Source: an uncultured Collinsella sp. (lineage in GTDB: Bacteria; Actinomycetota; Coriobacteriia; Coriobacteriales; Coriobacteriaceae). Taken from it: 44,752 bases of DNA. Shown piece after piece: positions 31,640 to 40,438 of the stretch; within the stretch, counting starts at the first letter, position 1, and each line of letters starts with the position of its first letter. The stretch is from contig CAADUO010000049.1 of NCBI GenBank assembly GCA_900752215.1, positions 1-44,752 of the forward strand. The letters run 5' to 3'. The position numbers and the translations under genes were made by a program. The notes under the pieces are model-generated. The model was not told the DNA's origin. It ran no database searches and saw nothing but the letters and a program-made list of their open reading frames with translations.

Positions 31640-32302
31640 ATGGAGACGACCGCGCGCGGCGACGTACCAAAAACACTGCACACCATTGCGTATATCAGTA
31701 TTCCCAATAGCGCCGATCTTGAGTTTTTGCTTTGGGACCTGCAGGATGCCATCGCCGCCTATGCCCGGTTTTCCGGCACCGCACTCCCCCGCCCGGTCGA
31801 CTTGAAGGCAAATGACGCCGGCAGCGTTGCCGATGGCATCGTGCTGGCCATTGAAGATGTGGCTGACGATGAGACGTTGACAGCCATCGAGCGGGCGCTT
31901 GAGCGCTTTGGCGGTACGGGAACGCGCGTCTATGCCGCGATTCGAGCCGCACAAGAGGGCACAGAGCGGGCGCGTGGGACCGCCGTTCGCCTGCGCAAGG
32001 CATGTGAGCGCCATGACCAATTGTGGTGTGGCGGCGTTGCCATCTGCGCCGGCAGCGGCATCGCAGCGCTTCGCCATTCCCCACGCATGGGCCTCTTGCG
32101 CCGACCATTTTCGGAAGCGATGGATAAGCTTGTGGGCGCTGTGCGCATGGGCTGCTCCGTCGAGCATGCACAGCGACTTGGCGGCGGCAATGCCGCCAAC
32201 GTCGACGCCGACGGCATGGTTTGCGCCGAGCCAGCCGTGCCCGCGCCGATCTGGCGAGGCGCTCTGAAACGTCTGGGCGCCCACGCTCAAACAAAAAACT
32301 AA
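31640..32302 (+). CDS. Uncharacterised protein, possibly related to flavodoxin-fold proteins
   Basis: A 220-residue protein I do not recognise. It begins with a strand-helix pattern (LHTIAYISIPNSADLEFLLWDLQDAIAAY). A mid-to-late segment, WCGGVAICAGSGIAALRHS followed by PRMGLLRRPFSEAMDKL, weakly recalls the C-terminal half of small NADPH-FMN reductase-like proteins. No catalytic motif or membrane helix is clear. The ATG follows AAAGGAG at five bases, and the frame has the codon bias of its neighbours, so the gene looks real. It ends one base from the convergent DNA glycosylase gene. Confidence 0.6.
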   Translation: METTARGDVPKTLHTIAYISIPNSADLEFLLWDLQDAIAAYARFSGTALPRPVDLKANDAGSVADGIVLAIEDVADDETLTAIERALERFGGTGTRVYAAIRAAQEGTERARGTAVRLRKACERHDQLWCGGVAICAGSGIAALRHSPRMGLLRRPFSEAMDKLVGAVRMGCSVEHAQRLGGGNAANVDADGMVCAEPAVPAPIWRGALKRLGAHAQTKN

Positions 32303-32303
32303 A

Positions 32304-32867
32304 TTAAATAACAGCCCAGTCAACGGCTTCGTGCCAACGCTCAACAAGACGCTCCAGGCACCAGGCGGCATTGGCGGGACTTGTCGAGGGCAGGACAATG
32401 GCAGGCAGCCCCGTCCGATCTTGCAAGTAGCGTTTGTAGAGTCGCCCTGCCGTACCGCCGTTACAGACAACGACCTCGATCGGCGCGGCATCGGTAATGC
32501 GCTCGATATGTGCCGGCACAACGTTGCGGATGCTCGCGTCGCTCGAGCCCTTAATGTCGCAGCTCTCGATTGCATCCCACAGGGCTACGCCGCCGTTCAA
32601 CAGCATGACCCGCTTGGCGGCAATGGAGGCATCGAGCGTCGCGGGCTCACCGCTTGCCAAAGGATCGCCCTCGTTGGGCGGCACAGGCATACCGAGGCAC
32701 GTGGCCATCACACGCCAAAAGCGATTCTGAGGGTTCCCGTAATAAAAGGCATTGGCGCGCGAAAGCACCGAGGGAAACGACCCGAGCACCAAAACGCGCG
32801 AGTGCTCGTCAAACACGGGCTCAAACCCATGCTCAATATGTTGATAGCCCTCGTCAGATACGGCCAT
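32304..32867 (-). CDS. DNA-deoxyinosine glycosylase (UDG family 6, HDG-like)
   Basis: A 187-residue uracil-DNA-glycosylase-fold protein. The motif VLVLGSFPSVLSR and FYYGNPQNRFWRVMA match the hypoxanthine-DNA glycosylase family, which excises deaminated adenine. The C-terminal LPSTSPANA resembles the second active-site motif of the superfamily. It starts 3 bases after the amylase gene's stop and is probably cotranscribed with it; I see no functional link. Specificity is inferred from the family. Confidence 0.85.
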   Translation of the reverse strand: MAVSDEGYQHIEHGFEPVFDEHSRVLVLGSFPSVLSRANAFYYGNPQNRFWRVMATCLGMPVPPNEGDPLASGEPATLDASIAAKRVMLLNGGVALWDAIESCDIKGSSDASIRNVVPAHIERITDAAPIEVVVCNGGTAGRLYKRYLQDRTGLPAIVLPSTSPANAAWCLERLVERWHEAVDWAVI

Positions 32868-32870
32868 GGG

Positions 32871-34247
32871 CTAGGCTCTCAACAGATAGCGCACCTCGTA
32901 GGGTGCAAGCTCAAGGGTACCCGTCAGCTCGACCGTGGGCGCATCGTCGGCAAGCAGGTCGACGAAGGACCCGTTGAGCTCGCCGGCGCCAAAGGTGTAA
33001 GGCTCACCCACGGCATTCACCGCCACGAGTACCGTCGCGCCGTCACAGGCGCGCTCGAACAGCAGCTGCTTGTTCTGGATCACCACGTTGCGATAGGCAC
33101 CGTAGTTGAGAGCACGGGCAGCCGCGTCGTCGGCCGAGCGAAGGTGCGCAAGCTGCGTGATGAACGCCGTCAGCTCGTTGGGCGCAGGCTCATTGAGCGC
33201 AGGTCTCAGCGCCCAGTCGCCATCGGGGCCACCCTTTTCGCCGGCAATTCCCCACTCGCTGCCATAGTAGACGCACGGGATGCCCGGCATGCCAAAGAGC
33301 ATGCCGTAGGCGGGACGCAGACACGACTTGTCGGTGAGGATACTTGCCAGGCGCGGCACATCGTGGTTGTCGACAAACGACAGCAGATGTTTGCCGCGGT
33401 AGATGCACCACGGATCGCCGCCAAACTGGCGGTGCAGCGAATGGGCGATCTCGAACATGTTGACCGAGTTAAAGCTGGAGTACAGGCCCTTGTAGCACTC
33501 GTAGTTGGTGCAGGAGTCGAGCATCTCGTCGTTGACGATTTGGTTGTAGTCGCCGTGGAGCGTCTCGCCGATCAGCACAAAGTCGGGCTTGAGCTCATGG
33601 GTAAAGACGTGCAGGCGGCGCATAAAGTCGCGGTCGAGCATATAGGCAACGTCCAGGCGCAGGCCGTCGACGCCAAAGACCTCGGCCCAGCGGCGCACGG
33701 ACTCGAGCAGGTAATCGACCACAGCGGGATTTTGCAGGTTGAGCTTCACAAGCTCAAAATGGCCTTCCCAGCCCTCGTACCAAAAGCCATCGCCATAGCA
33801 GGAATCGCCGTCAAAGCTAATGTGGAACCAGTCCTTGTACGGCGAGTCCCACTTGCGCTCCTGCACATCGCGGAAGGCCCAAAAACCGCGGCCGACGTGG
33901 TTGAAGACGGCATCGAGCACCACGCGGATGCCATGGGCATGCAGCGTGTCGCATACGGCGGCAAAGTCGGCGTCCCCACCCAGGCGGCGATCAATATGGC
34001 GCAGGCTGCGCGTGTCGTAGCCATGGCTATCAGACTCGAGCGGCGGGTTGATGAGCACAGCGCCAATACCGAGTTCCTGCAGGTAGTCGGCCCATTGGGC
34101 AATCTTCATGATGGGGGCATCGGGGCTAGCTGTGGCATCGGCGGCCTGGGCGAGCTCATCCTCGGCAACGGGCGCGGCGTTTTCGCGCGGAGCTCCACAA
34201 AAGCCCAGCGGATAGATTTGATAGAACGTCGTCTCGTATGCCCACAT
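32871..34247 (-). CDS. Alpha-amylase family (GH13) glycoside hydrolase
   Basis: A 458-residue GH13 enzyme. The catalytic residues are in conserved regions: nucleophile Asp in GLRLDVAY, acid/base Glu in LIGETLHGD, and transition-state Asp in FVDNHDVPR, with VFNHVGRGFW as region I. There is no signal peptide, so it acts in the cytosol, probably on maltodextrins or similar oligosaccharides. A small all-beta C-terminal domain ends the protein. ATG 34247 follows GGGAGG at good spacing; the upstream open frame is not needed. Confidence 0.92.
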   Translation of the reverse strand: MWAYETTFYQIYPLGFCGAPRENAAPVAEDELAQAADATASPDAPIMKIAQWADYLQELGIGAVLINPPLESDSHGYDTRSLRHIDRRLGGDADFAAVCDTLHAHGIRVVLDAVFNHVGRGFWAFRDVQERKWDSPYKDWFHISFDGDSCYGDGFWYEGWEGHFELVKLNLQNPAVVDYLLESVRRWAEVFGVDGLRLDVAYMLDRDFMRRLHVFTHELKPDFVLIGETLHGDYNQIVNDEMLDSCTNYECYKGLYSSFNSVNMFEIAHSLHRQFGGDPWCIYRGKHLLSFVDNHDVPRLASILTDKSCLRPAYGMLFGMPGIPCVYYGSEWGIAGEKGGPDGDWALRPALNEPAPNELTAFITQLAHLRSADDAAARALNYGAYRNVVIQNKQLLFERACDGATVLVAVNAVGEPYTFGAGELNGSFVDLLADDAPTVELTGTLELAPYEVRYLLRA

Positions 34248-34318
34248 AGCAACCTCCCGGTAAGCGCAACACAACGACATCCATTGTATGCCCAGCTTGT
34301 ATCCTCTCCCCCAAAATA

Positions 34319-34385
34319 AGTTGCGGTGGAATAGTTCCTGCTTGGGCCTTCAGAGGCCTTAAACAGGAACTATTCCACCGCAACT
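34319..34385. repeat. Palindromic repeat family B, copy 1
   Basis: Perfect 22-bp inverted arms (34319-34340, 34364-34385; TTGCGGTGGAATAGTTCCT at the core) enclose a variable loop with its own small GGCC hairpin. It lies 16 bases after the MFS gene stop. No T-run follows, so it is not a standard terminator. Confidence 0.85.
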
Positions 34386-34400
34386 GATGAGGAAACGTGA

Positions 34401-35597
34401 TTAGGCGACAGGCTTTGCGCGACGAATGGCCGGGAACATCACCGTGATAGCGAGGATGACGCCCACGGCAGCGATCGCACCGCCCGCGAAGCCGATCCAG
34501 GCGATACCGGGACCCGAAACCACGGCTCCGCCGATCGCGGTACCCGTGCCGATACCGAGGTTGAACAGGCCCGAGAAGATCGACATGGCAACGGCCGACG
34601 AATCTGCCGGCGTGTGCTTGATGAGCTCGGCCTGAAACGCCACGTTAAAGGCCGTGGCGCAGCAACCCCACAGTGCGCAGACGGCAAGCACTGTCACGAG
34701 CGACGATGCGGCCGGCCCCATGAGCAGCAGGGCCACCGGCACGCCGGAGAGCGTGATAGCCAAGAACGGGAAGCGATGCCCATCGAACAGGCGGCCAAAC
34801 AGCCAGCTTCCGAGCAAACCAGAGCAGCCAAACGCCGTCAGCGTCATGGTAATGGCGCCCGCATCGACGTGCGCGACCTGCGCCAGGAAGGGCTCGATAT
34901 AGCTGTAGCTTGCGTAATAGCCGGTCGCCATGAAGACCGTGACTGCGTAGAGCGCGATGAGGAGCGGGTTCTTGAGCAGCTCGGGCAGTTGCTTGACGGT
35001 AAAGCGCTCACCCGCCGGCATGGCCGGGAACACCGCTGCCTGGTAGACGGCCGCGATGGCCGAGAGGCCCCCGACCACGGCAAACGTCATGCGCCAGCCC
35101 ACGGCCAAGCCTATGGCGCGACCGAGGGGCAGGCCAAAGATCTGCGCGATGGACGAGCCAGTGGCGATCATGCTGATGGCGAGCGCCCCATGGCGCGTGT
35201 CGACCAGGCGCGAGGCCATAATCGAAGCGACCGACCAGAACACGGCATGCGCGCAAGCGACCACCAGGCGCGCGCAGACCAAGATGGGATAGGTGGGCGC
35301 CACGGCGGACAGGAACTGGCCGAGCGAGAACACGGCAAGCACGCCCAGCAGCATCCGCTTGAACTCGAAGCGCGAGGCAAACACCATGAGCGGCAACGAC
35401 AGCAGCATGACGCCCCAGGCATAGACCGAGATCATGATGCCCGCCTGGGCCTCGGTGAGCGAGAACGACGCGGCGATATCAGTCAAAAGGCCGATGGGCA
35501 TAAACTCCGACGTGTTGAACACGAACGCACAGCAGGTGAGCCCGACGAGTGGGAGCCACTGCCTGAGCGTGATGCCGTCTTGCCTTGCCTGACTCAT
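34401..35597 (-). CDS. MFS transporter, SotB-like sugar efflux family
   Basis: A 398-residue, 12-helix major facilitator protein. The whole N-terminal half resembles the DHA1 sugar exporters SotB/YdeA: FNTSEFMPIGLLTDIAASF, QAGIMISVYAW, VVACAHAVFWSVAS and a GLPLGRAIGLAVGWR motif C-like segment. Such proteins export arabinose, lactose or IPTG, or small toxic compounds; the substrate here is unknown. ATG 35597 follows GGAGATG. Its promoter region has a perfect TATAAT with a palindrome over the -35. Confidence 0.9.
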   Translation of the reverse strand: MSQARQDGITLRQWLPLVGLTCCAFVFNTSEFMPIGLLTDIAASFSLTEAQAGIMISVYAWGVMLLSLPLMVFASRFEFKRMLLGVLAVFSLGQFLSAVAPTYPILVCARLVVACAHAVFWSVASIMASRLVDTRHGALAISMIATGSSIAQIFGLPLGRAIGLAVGWRMTFAVVGGLSAIAAVYQAAVFPAMPAGERFTVKQLPELLKNPLLIALYAVTVFMATGYYASYSYIEPFLAQVAHVDAGAITMTLTAFGCSGLLGSWLFGRLFDGHRFPFLAITLSGVPVALLLMGPAASSLVTVLAVCALWGCCATAFNVAFQAELIKHTPADSSAVAMSIFSGLFNLGIGTGTAIGGAVVSGPGIAWIGFAGGAIAAVGVILAITVMFPAIRRAKPVA

Positions 35598-35630
35598 ATA
35601 TAACATCTCCAATCATTTTGAGCGGAGGCG

Positions 35631-35676
35631 ATTATATAGCAACGGTCCCACATCCGTCAGTAACGGACACGGGACC
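35631..35676 (-). promoter_or_regulatory. MFS promoter with overlapping palindromic operator
   Basis: On the minus strand CTGACG, an 18-base spacer and TATAAT (35631-35636) precede the MFS gene by about 34 bases. The -35 sits inside an inverted repeat, GGTCCC-N3-TCCGT-N5-ACGGA-N3-GGGACC (35644-35676). This is a typical place for a repressor of an inducible exporter. The same stem could also act as a weak 3' structure for the upstream feoAB mRNA. Confidence 0.55.
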
Positions 35677-35717
35677 GAAACAATTCGATACACAGAGGTT
35701 GCGCCGTCAATAAATAG

Positions 35718-38078
35718 CTAAGCCAACCCCAGCAATATGCCCGCCGAATGCACGACAAACGCCACGATCCAGGCGACCGTCACTTGAAACGCGAACACGG
35801 CAACGGCATAGCGCGCGCCCAACTCGCTCCTGACGGCGCCGATGGCCGCCACGCAGGGCGGGTACAGCAACGTAAAGACCAGGAACACGTAAGCGGTAAA
35901 CGGCGAAAACATGGTCGACAGTGCCGCGGGTGAGGTCGCGCCCAAAAGCACTGTGAGAGTCGAGATGACGCTCTCCTTGGCAATAAGTCCGGTGACGAGC
36001 GCCGTGGATGCGCGCCAGTCGCCAAAGCCGAGCGGCGCCAGCAGCGGGGCGATGATGCTACCCAGGCCGGCAAGCAGACTCTGCGACTGGTCGGCGACCA
36101 CGTTAAAGCGGATATCGAACGTCTGCAGGAACCAGATGACCACCGTAGCGGCAAAGATAATGGTAAAGGCCTTGGTGATGAAGTCCTTGGCCTTATCCCA
36201 TGCCAGCATCACCGTCGTCTTGACGCTCGGCAGGCGGTAATTGGGAAGCTCCATGATAAACGGCACCGGGTCGCCCTTAAATGCCGTGCGGTTGAGCACC
36301 AAAGCCGCGATGCAGCCGACCACGATACCGATCAGATAGAGCGAGACCATGGCGGGAACCGTTGCCTGTGGGAAAAACGCCCCGCACAGCAAGCCGTAAA
36401 CCGGCAACTTGGCTGAGCAGCTCATAAACGGCGTGAGCATGACCGTCATCTTGCGGTCGTGCTCGGATGGGAGCGTACGGGTCGACATGATAGCCGGCAC
36501 GGTGCAGCCAAAACCGACGAGCATGGGCACAAAGCTGCGGCCCGACAGGCCAAAACGACGCAGCACCTTATCCATGACAAAGGCGACGCGCGCCATGTAG
36601 CCCGAGTCTTCCAGAATGGAGAGGAACAAGAAGAGCACGACGATAATCGGCAGGAAGGTCAGCACACTGCCCACGCCCGTAAGCACGCCGTCGACAGCCA
36701 GCGAGCGCACCACGTCGTTGGTGCCGAACGCCTTGAGGCCCGCATCGGCCGAGGCGATGATAGCAGCGATACCGTCCTCCATGAGTCCCTGCAACGCCGC
36801 GCCGATCACGCCAAACGTCAGCCAAAAGACGAGGCCCATGATCACCAGGAACGCCGGAATGGCCGTGTAGCGACCCGTCAGGATGCGGTCGATCTTGACG
36901 GAGCGCACGTGCTCGCGGCTTTCGTGCGGTTTGACGACGCAGCGCCCGCACACGTCGCCGATAAAGCTAAAGCGCATATCGGCCAGCGCGGACAGGCGGT
37001 CGGTGCCGGCCTCGCCCTCCATCTGGGTAATGATGTGCTCGATAGCGTCGAGCTCGTTGCGATCCAGGTGAAGCGCCTCGGTCACCAGCTCGTCGCCCTC
37101 AACCAGCTTGGTCGCCGCAAAGCGCACCGGGATGTGCGCCGTCACGGCATGGTCCTCGATCAGGTTGGCAATGCCGTGGATGCAGCGATGCAGTGCGCCG
37201 CCGTCCGATCCATCGGGCGCACAGAAGTCCAGGCGACCGGGGCGCTCGCGGAACCGCGCCACGTGCAAGGCATGATCCACCAGCTCGCCGATACCCTCGT
37301 TGCGGGCAGCGCTAATGGGAACAACAGGCACGCCCAACAGGCTCTCGAGCAGATTGACGTCCACGGCGCCGCCGTTGGCCGTCACCTCGTCCATCATGTT
37401 GAGCGCGATGACCATGGGGCGGTCGAGCTCCATAAGCTGCAGCGTCAGGTACAGGTTACGTTCGATGTTGGTGGCGTCGATGATGTCGATGATGGCGTCG
37501 GGGTTTTCGTCCAAGATGAATTGGCGGCTGACGATCTCTTCGCCCGTGTACGGCGACAGGGAGTAAATGCCGGGCAGATCGGTAACGCTTGCCTCGGGAT
37601 GGTTACGGATGGTGCCGTCCTTGCGGTCGACCGTCACGCCAGGAAAGTTACCGACGTGCTGGTTGGAGCCCGTAAGCTGGTTGAACAGCGTGGTCTTACC
37701 GCAGTTTTGGTTGCCGGCGAGGGCAAAATGCAGCGGTGCGCCCTCGGGCACGGCCGTTTTTGCCGCACGGGGCGAATACATCCCCTCGCCGAGTGCCGGA
37801 TGCTCCGTCGTTCCGATTGCGGCGTTGGCGCGCGGACCGGTATCGGTGTCGTGCACATCCACGAGCTCAATGCGTGCGGCATCATCCTTGCGCAGCGTCA
37901 ACTCGTAGCCACGCAGGCGAATCTCGAGCGGGTCGCCCATGGGGGCGTACTTCATCATGGTGACTTCGGTGCCCGGCGTTAGGCCCATGTCCAAAATATG
38001 CTGTCGGAGTGCCTGGTCGTCCGATGCCACCGATGCGACAACGGCGTCCTTTCCAATCTCGAGCGTATCGAGCTTCAC
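35718..38078 (-). CDS. feoB: Ferrous iron transporter, FeoA-FeoB fusion
   Basis: A 786-residue fusion. Residues 1-75 are a FeoA SH3-like domain (MGLTPGTEVTMMKYAPMGDPLEIRL). After a linker of about 40 residues comes the FeoB G domain: P-loop GNQNCGKTT (122-130), DLPGIYSLSPYTGEE, NMMDE and SAARNEG. The polytopic membrane domain carries the Gate motifs (FVPMLVGFGCTVPAIM). The start is GTG 38078 with GGGGGAGG upstream; the longer frame runs into repeat DNA and should be ignored. No separate feoA or feoC is present. Confidence 0.93.
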   Translation of the reverse strand: MKLDTLEIGKDAVVASVASDDQALRQHILDMGLTPGTEVTMMKYAPMGDPLEIRLRGYELTLRKDDAARIELVDVHDTDTGPRANAAIGTTEHPALGEGMYSPRAAKTAVPEGAPLHFALAGNQNCGKTTLFNQLTGSNQHVGNFPGVTVDRKDGTIRNHPEASVTDLPGIYSLSPYTGEEIVSRQFILDENPDAIIDIIDATNIERNLYLTLQLMELDRPMVIALNMMDEVTANGGAVDVNLLESLLGVPVVPISAARNEGIGELVDHALHVARFRERPGRLDFCAPDGSDGGALHRCIHGIANLIEDHAVTAHIPVRFAATKLVEGDELVTEALHLDRNELDAIEHIITQMEGEAGTDRLSALADMRFSFIGDVCGRCVVKPHESREHVRSVKIDRILTGRYTAIPAFLVIMGLVFWLTFGVIGAALQGLMEDGIAAIIASADAGLKAFGTNDVVRSLAVDGVLTGVGSVLTFLPIIVVLFLFLSILEDSGYMARVAFVMDKVLRRFGLSGRSFVPMLVGFGCTVPAIMSTRTLPSEHDRKMTVMLTPFMSCSAKLPVYGLLCGAFFPQATVPAMVSLYLIGIVVGCIAALVLNRTAFKGDPVPFIMELPNYRLPSVKTTVMLAWDKAKDFITKAFTIIFAATVVIWFLQTFDIRFNVVADQSQSLLAGLGSIIAPLLAPLGFGDWRASTALVTGLIAKESVISTLTVLLGATSPAALSTMFSPFTAYVFLVFTLLYPPCVAAIGAVRSELGARYAVAVFAFQVTVAWIVAFVVHSAGILLGLA

Positions 38079-38239
38079 GTCCGTGTTCCTCCCCCGGCGC
38101 CCACAGGGCGTTGCATTTATGTTCACCTTGGCTAACCGTTTGCCACGGCTAACCAATTTAACCATGCATGATAGCGCGAACACACAACGATGTTCAATCA
38201 GCAAATTGGCGCAATGGGGACAGGCAGGAGAGTTCAGGG

Positions 38240-38440
38240 CCATAGTTTCCCGATGAGGCCTCTCGGGGAAACTACATCCCAGAATTCCGGCTCGAAACGG
38301 GATATGGTTTCCCAAACAGGCCTCTTACGGAAAATGCATCCCGGAATCCCCGCTCGAAACGGGACGCGCTTTCCCAGTCGAGGCCCTATGGGAAACTGCG
38401 TCCCACCTTGAAAGGCAAAACTGGGGCGCAGTTTCCGGAC
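38240..38440. repeat. Tandem 62-bp hairpin repeats upstream of feoB
   Basis: TTTCCC marks recur at 38246, 38308 and 38370, a period of 62 bases. Each unit holds a GTTTCCC...GGGAAAC-type hairpin around GAGGCC and a GCTCGAAACGGGA linker. A last inverted half-unit (GGGAAACTGCGTCCC with GGGGCGCAGTTTCC) ends near 38440. It occupies most of the 470-base gene-free stretch between feoB and the hydrolase gene. Confidence 0.8.
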
Positions 38441-38456
38441 GGGGCATCAAAAACGA

Positions 38457-38523
38457 AGCTGCGGTGGAATAGTTCCTGGATGGGCTGGTTGATGCCCCAG
38501 ATAGGAACTATTTCACCGCAAGT
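38457..38523. repeat. Palindromic repeat family B, copy 2
   Basis: Arms 38457-38477 and 38503-38523 repeat TGCGGTGGAATAGTTCCT from copy 1 with two mismatches between the arms. The loop (GGGC...GCCC) is different. It lies 27 bases after the hydrolase stop, the same position relative to a gene end as copy 1. Confidence 0.85.
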
Positions 38524-38550
38524 TATTGAAGGGCTTGGATGCCGGGACTC

Positions 38551-39450
38551 TTACAGATGGCGCTCGAGGAAGCGGAAGGCCAGGCGGATCCAGGGACGGA
38601 CTGCCACCTGCTTGTCCTCGTTGTCGACCGCGGTGTTGGCGTTGCCGAGCGAAAGGCCGTGACCACCCTGGTCGAAGACGTGCATCTCACAAGCGACGCC
38701 CTCCTCCGCCATGCGTTGGGCAAACGGATAGACCTGCGCGATCGGCGCCGTCTTGTCGTCGGACACGCCCCATACAAAGGTCGGTGGCATCTGACGCGAA
38801 ACATGCGTGGTGGGGCAGATGTCGGCCAGATGCTCGTCAGTTGCCTCGCCGCCCGTAACCATCGACAGGTAGTCGTTGAGCAAATCGCGCCCCGTCTTGC
38901 CGCCCGTCTTGGGCACACGCAAGTCAATGCGCGGATCGCGCGTCTGCATGTCGCGCACATAGGCAAAGTCGAGCAATGGATAACCCAGCACCACGGCATC
39001 GGGACGAATGTCGTCCGGACGTGCCCCGGCAAGTGCCGCGAAGGGGCCGGTCTTCCACTGCGTTGCCAGCGAGGCACAGATCATGCCGCCAGCAGAAAAG
39101 CCCACGACGCACACGCGCTTAGGATCGACATGCCACTCGTCGGCGTTGGCGCGCACCGTGGCGACCATCTTGGCAAGATCTGCCTGGGGGTGCGGAAAGC
39201 TCACGTCACCCGTAGAACTCGTGACATAGTTGAGCACAAAGGCCTGGTAACCGTGATCCAAAAACGCAAACGCCACAGGATCCTGCTCATGCGGAGCGAT
39301 ATGCGTAAACGCACCTCCGCCACAGATAATCACCGCGGGGCGGCGGCCATTCGGTTTATCGGGCAACGGCTCGGCACCCAAATACGTAAACGTCGCCGGA
39401 TAATCCTCGGTCGGCTCCTCGCCCCACAGCGCATGGTTCTCGACAATCAT
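38551..39450 (-). CDS. Alpha/beta hydrolase (esterase/lipase-like)
   Basis: A 299-residue alpha/beta hydrolase. The nucleophile serine lies in VVGFSAGGMICASLA, the oxyanion region is ICGGGAF, and the catalytic His is probably in QGGHGLSLG. It belongs to the broad BD-FAE/acetyl esterase-type group; the substrate is not predictable. There is no signal peptide. ATG 39450 follows AAGGGAG; the 69-residue upstream extension of the frame lies in the promoter region and is rejected. Confidence 0.88.
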   Translation of the reverse strand: MIVENHALWGEEPTEDYPATFTYLGAEPLPDKPNGRRPAVIICGGGAFTHIAPHEQDPVAFAFLDHGYQAFVLNYVTSSTGDVSFPHPQADLAKMVATVRANADEWHVDPKRVCVVGFSAGGMICASLATQWKTGPFAALAGARPDDIRPDAVVLGYPLLDFAYVRDMQTRDPRIDLRVPKTGGKTGRDLLNDYLSMVTGGEATDEHLADICPTTHVSRQMPPTFVWGVSDDKTAPIAQVYPFAQRMAEEGVACEMHVFDQGGHGLSLGNANTAVDNEDKQVAVRPWIRLAFRFLERHL

Positions 39451-39576
39451 ATGTGCTCCCTTCGCGCAAATTATGCGCCCTTGTTTTTCGCCTTCAAGCG
39501 TACCCCACTTGAACCCGTGGCGCAGAAACACTCCGGCAATAAGTTTCCCTTCAACTGATATATCACATAATCCCAG

Positions 39577-39646
39577 TTCAGAGGTATCGTTGAGCAGCGT
39601 AGAATAGGGGCGTTGACCAAGCCGCGAAACACATGTGAAACGTTTC
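39577..39646 (+). promoter_or_regulatory. Candidate PTS IIA promoter and cre-like operator
   Basis: TTCAGA, a 17-base spacer and TAGAAT (39600-39605) form a plausible promoter. Downstream, TGTGAAACGTTTCCGG contains the perfect palindrome GAAACGTTTC (39637-39646), the core form recognised by LacI-family regulators including CcpA-type cre sites. It lies about 50 bases before the IIA ATG, a good place for repression by sugar status. The regulator is not in the window. Confidence 0.5.
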
Positions 39647-39693
39647 CGGCAAACCAAACGCGCGATATGCGCCTATTTAAGTTGGAGGCAACT

Positions 39694-40257
39694 ATGGGTC
39701 TGCTCGATTCGCTTAAGTCCACCTTCACCTCGACCGGCGAGGCGTCCGTTCCGCCCGCAGCAAGCTTCGCTACCCGCGAAGGCGTCATCTATGCCCCCGT
39801 CAACGGCGTGCTCGTCAACCTGAACGAGGTTCCCGACGAGACGATCGCCTCGGGCATGCTTGGCCAGGGCTATGGCATCGAGCCCATTACCGGCACCATC
39901 TATGCGCCCGCCAACGGCCGCATCGGTGCCACCACTGTCACCAACCACTCCATCGGCATGATCACCGAGGACGGCCTGCGCGTGTTCATCCATGTTGGCC
40001 TGGGCACCGTGGAAATGAACGGCAAGGGTTTTGCCCGCTTTGTCGAGATGGGTGATGTGGTCAAGGCAGGCCAGCCGCTCATCAGCTTCGACCGCGAGGC
40101 CATTAAGGCCGCTGGTCACGAGGACATCGTGACCGTCATCGTCTCCGAGCTCGATCGTCTTAAGAGCATCGACCATGTCGGCGAGTCCGGAACGCTTATC
40201 GGCGGCAACCCGCTCGTCAAGCTGGGCGACCCGCTGCTGGTTGCCAAGACCAAGTAG
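39694..40257 (+). CDS. crr: PTS glucose-type IIA component
   Basis: A 187-residue IIA-Glc domain protein that passes phosphate from HPr to a IIB domain. The accepting histidine is His100 in VFIHVGLGTVEMNG and the helper His85 is in TNHSIGMI. The usual HxGxDTV has Gly in place of Asp (HVGLGTV), a small departure. A 25-residue N-terminal extension precedes the domain. ATG 39694 follows TTGGAGG. It could serve the IIC at 2102, though a IIB is missing from the window. A strong terminator follows. Confidence 0.92.
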   Translation: MGLLDSLKSTFTSTGEASVPPAASFATREGVIYAPVNGVLVNLNEVPDETIASGMLGQGYGIEPITGTIYAPANGRIGATTVTNHSIGMITEDGLRVFIHVGLGTVEMNGKGFARFVEMGDVVKAGQPLISFDREAIKAAGHEDIVTVIVSELDRLKSIDHVGESGTLIGGNPLVKLGDPLLVAKTK

Positions 40258-40294
40258 CCAGGCCCCACGCCACACAGCCAAAAGGCACCTCGTC

Positions 40295-40330
40295 AAGCGC
40301 CCGCGACCATTTGGCCGCGGGCGCTTTTCG
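40295..40330 (+). terminator. Terminator after the PTS IIA gene
   Basis: The stem AAGCGCCCGCG/CGCGGGCGCTT is followed by TTCGTTT, 38 bases after the stop. Confidence 0.85.
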
Positions 40331-40438
40331 TTTGAAAAACCATCCCGCCAATGCCTTATCTGTATAGCCCAAATGAGCCGAGCTGCTAGAATATCGAACT
40401 GTATGGATAACTATCATTCAACCGTTATGGGAGGATAC

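Noticed and set aside
38079..38315. A 79-residue N-terminal extension of FeoB
   Set aside because: The frame is open but lies partly in repeat DNA; GTG 38078 has a strong ribosome site and begins the FeoA domain exactly.
38240..38440. CRISPR array
   Set aside because: There are only three units, they are similar along their full length without unique spacers, and no cas genes are near.
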